Positions 48,922-49,461 of a DNA stretch of 49,461 bases are shown here, piece after piece; the stretch's first letter is position 1, and each line of letters starts with the position of its first letter. Both the position numbers and the translations under genes were made by a program. The stretch spans positions 1 through 49,461 of the forward strand of contig JAILDK010000091.1 of the NCBI GenBank assembly GCA_024689485.1, written 5' to 3'. Under the pieces are notes generated by a model that was not told the DNA's origin, searched no databases, and was given only the letters and a program-made list of their open reading frames with translations. This stretch comes from Fibrobacter sp. GTDB lineage: Bacteria; Fibrobacterota; Fibrobacteria; Fibrobacterales; Fibrobacteraceae.

Positions 48922-49461
48922 GTGGAACAGACAATCGTAGCCCCCGCAACCCCGCATGGAACCTCTGCACTCGCCGCCATCCGCGTGAGCGGTCCGGATA
49001 CACGTACCATTTTGCAGAAAATGTTCCGATGCAATGATCCCAAGCCTCGCATGGCCACGCTCGCCACCGCACGGCACCCGGAAACGCAAAAGAAGATCGA
49101 TTCCCTGCTGTACATTTTTTACGCAGGGCCGAGTTCCTATACCGGCGAAGATTCGCTCGAACTTTTTCCGCACGGGAATCCTCTGATTGTCCGCAGTCTA
49201 ATCGATGCGATGTGCAGCCTTGAAAACGTGCGCATCGCTTACCGGGGCGAATATACGAAGCGCGCGTTCCTAAACGGCAAAATGGACCTGGTGCAGGCGG
49301 AATCTGTCGCCGACGTCATCCACAGCCAAACGCTTTCCGCTCTCGACAATGCGCACAAGCTTTTATCGGGAAAGTTCTCCAAGGACGTTCACGATCTTGC
49401 GCACAAATTAAAAGACATCTCCGCCCGCATTGAACTCGAAGTGGATTTTGTCGAAGAAGAA
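48922..49461 (+). CDS. mnmE: tRNA modification GTPase MnmE, N-terminal part (cut by window end)
   Basis: The frame from GTG 48922 is open for 180 codons to the window edge. It starts EQTIVAPATPHGTSALAAIRVSGP, and continues with PSSYTGEDSLELFPHGN and YRGEYTKRAFLNGKMDLVQAESVADVIHSQT, the N-terminal folate-binding and first helical parts of MnmE (TrmE). The enzyme, with MnmG, modifies U34 of certain tRNAs. One departure from consensus: PHGNPLIVRSL, where many have HGG. The GTPase domain lies outside the window. No ATG fits; GTG is preferred because it matches the family start exactly. Confidence 0.93.
   Translation, partial: MEQTIVAPATPHGTSALAAIRVSGPDTRTILQKMFRCNDPKPRMATLATARHPETQKKIDSLLYIFYAGPSSYTGEDSLELFPHGNPLIVRSLIDAMCSLENVRIAYRGEYTKRAFLNGKMDLVQAESVADVIHSQTLSALDNAHKLLSGKFSKDVHDLAHKLKDISARIELEVDFVEEE

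Noticed and set aside
1-49461. Prophage, insertion sequence, CRISPR or tRNA genes
   Set aside because: No transposase, integrase, phage structural gene, regularly spaced repeats or tRNA cloverleaf was found on either strand.

Overview
The window reads as chromosome from a Gram-negative, anaerobic, plant-fibre-degrading bacterium of the Fibrobacterota (Fibrobacter or a close relative such as Hallerella). This placement is inferred, not proven. It rests on a TIGR02147/DUF4423 protein paired with a lipoprotein (a family expanded in Fibrobacter), secreted GH30 and GH43 xylan enzymes with CBM6 modules and unusual C-terminal tails, futalosine-type menaquinone synthesis (MqnA), a formate/nitrite channel, a transcarboxylase-type pyruvate/oxaloacetate enzyme, many LxxC lipoproteins, and an MCE-domain protein implying an outer membrane. 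Coding density is high: no gap exceeds 300 bases, and there are no tRNA, rRNA, CRISPR or transposase genes.

Layout. 1-4320: a GT4 glycosyltransferase, a 140-bp inverted-repeat element, a BASS-type transporter, and divergently the TrkH/TrkA potassium uptake pair. 4327-8050: a membrane HD-GYP c-di-GMP phosphodiesterase and a solitary OLD-type ATPase/TOPRIM protein. 8121-11563: dnaN with a small membrane protein gene, then an M23-like cell-wall protein and a HAD phosphatase. 11695-13233: RNase G. 13473-20396 is the fibre-related block: a GH43-GH30 operon, an FNT channel, and a translationally coupled pair encoding an HTH/DUF4423 regulator and a carbohydrate-binding-type lipoprotein. 20532-23077: carboxylase subunit, a small lipoprotein and HU. 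23077-26255: AI-2E family permease, two related bitopic membrane proteins and a zinc-ribbon protein. 26285-39748: twelve co-directional genes with tiny gaps or overlaps (CnoX-like, two M16 peptidases, a secreted protein, SpoU methylase, MlaD-like, HPr, Enzyme I, Slt, EamA permease, PrmA, HemE). 39763-43759: RgpF-like glycosyltransferase, RNase R and KDPG aldolase. 43728-49461: MqnA, a 94-aa protein, a GT2 fused to a barrel-like tail, thioredoxin, lipoprotein, FtsY, ClpP and the start of MnmE.

Two regulatory patterns stand out. First, nearly identical 15-bp palindromes (TGGACATATTGTCCA at 17712 and TGGACTTTTTGTCCA at 20452) lie at almost the same distance (43 and 42 nt) upstream of the -10-like boxes of the xylanase operon and the TIGR02147 operon. 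This suggests one regulator, possibly the TIGR02147 protein itself, links a surface lipoprotein to xylan degradation. Second, at least nine genes have a TATATT/TATTTT/TATAAT-like box ending 6-7 nt before the start codon and little or no Shine-Dalgarno sequence. This is the geometry of leaderless mRNAs, while other genes here have normal AGGAG sites.

Other oddities: two near-duplicate CBM6 modules in adjacent genes, a glycosyltransferase with an internal signal-peptide-like segment and beta-rich tail, an M23 protein with the catalytic His replaced, and a carboxylase subunit that ends before a biotinyl domain.
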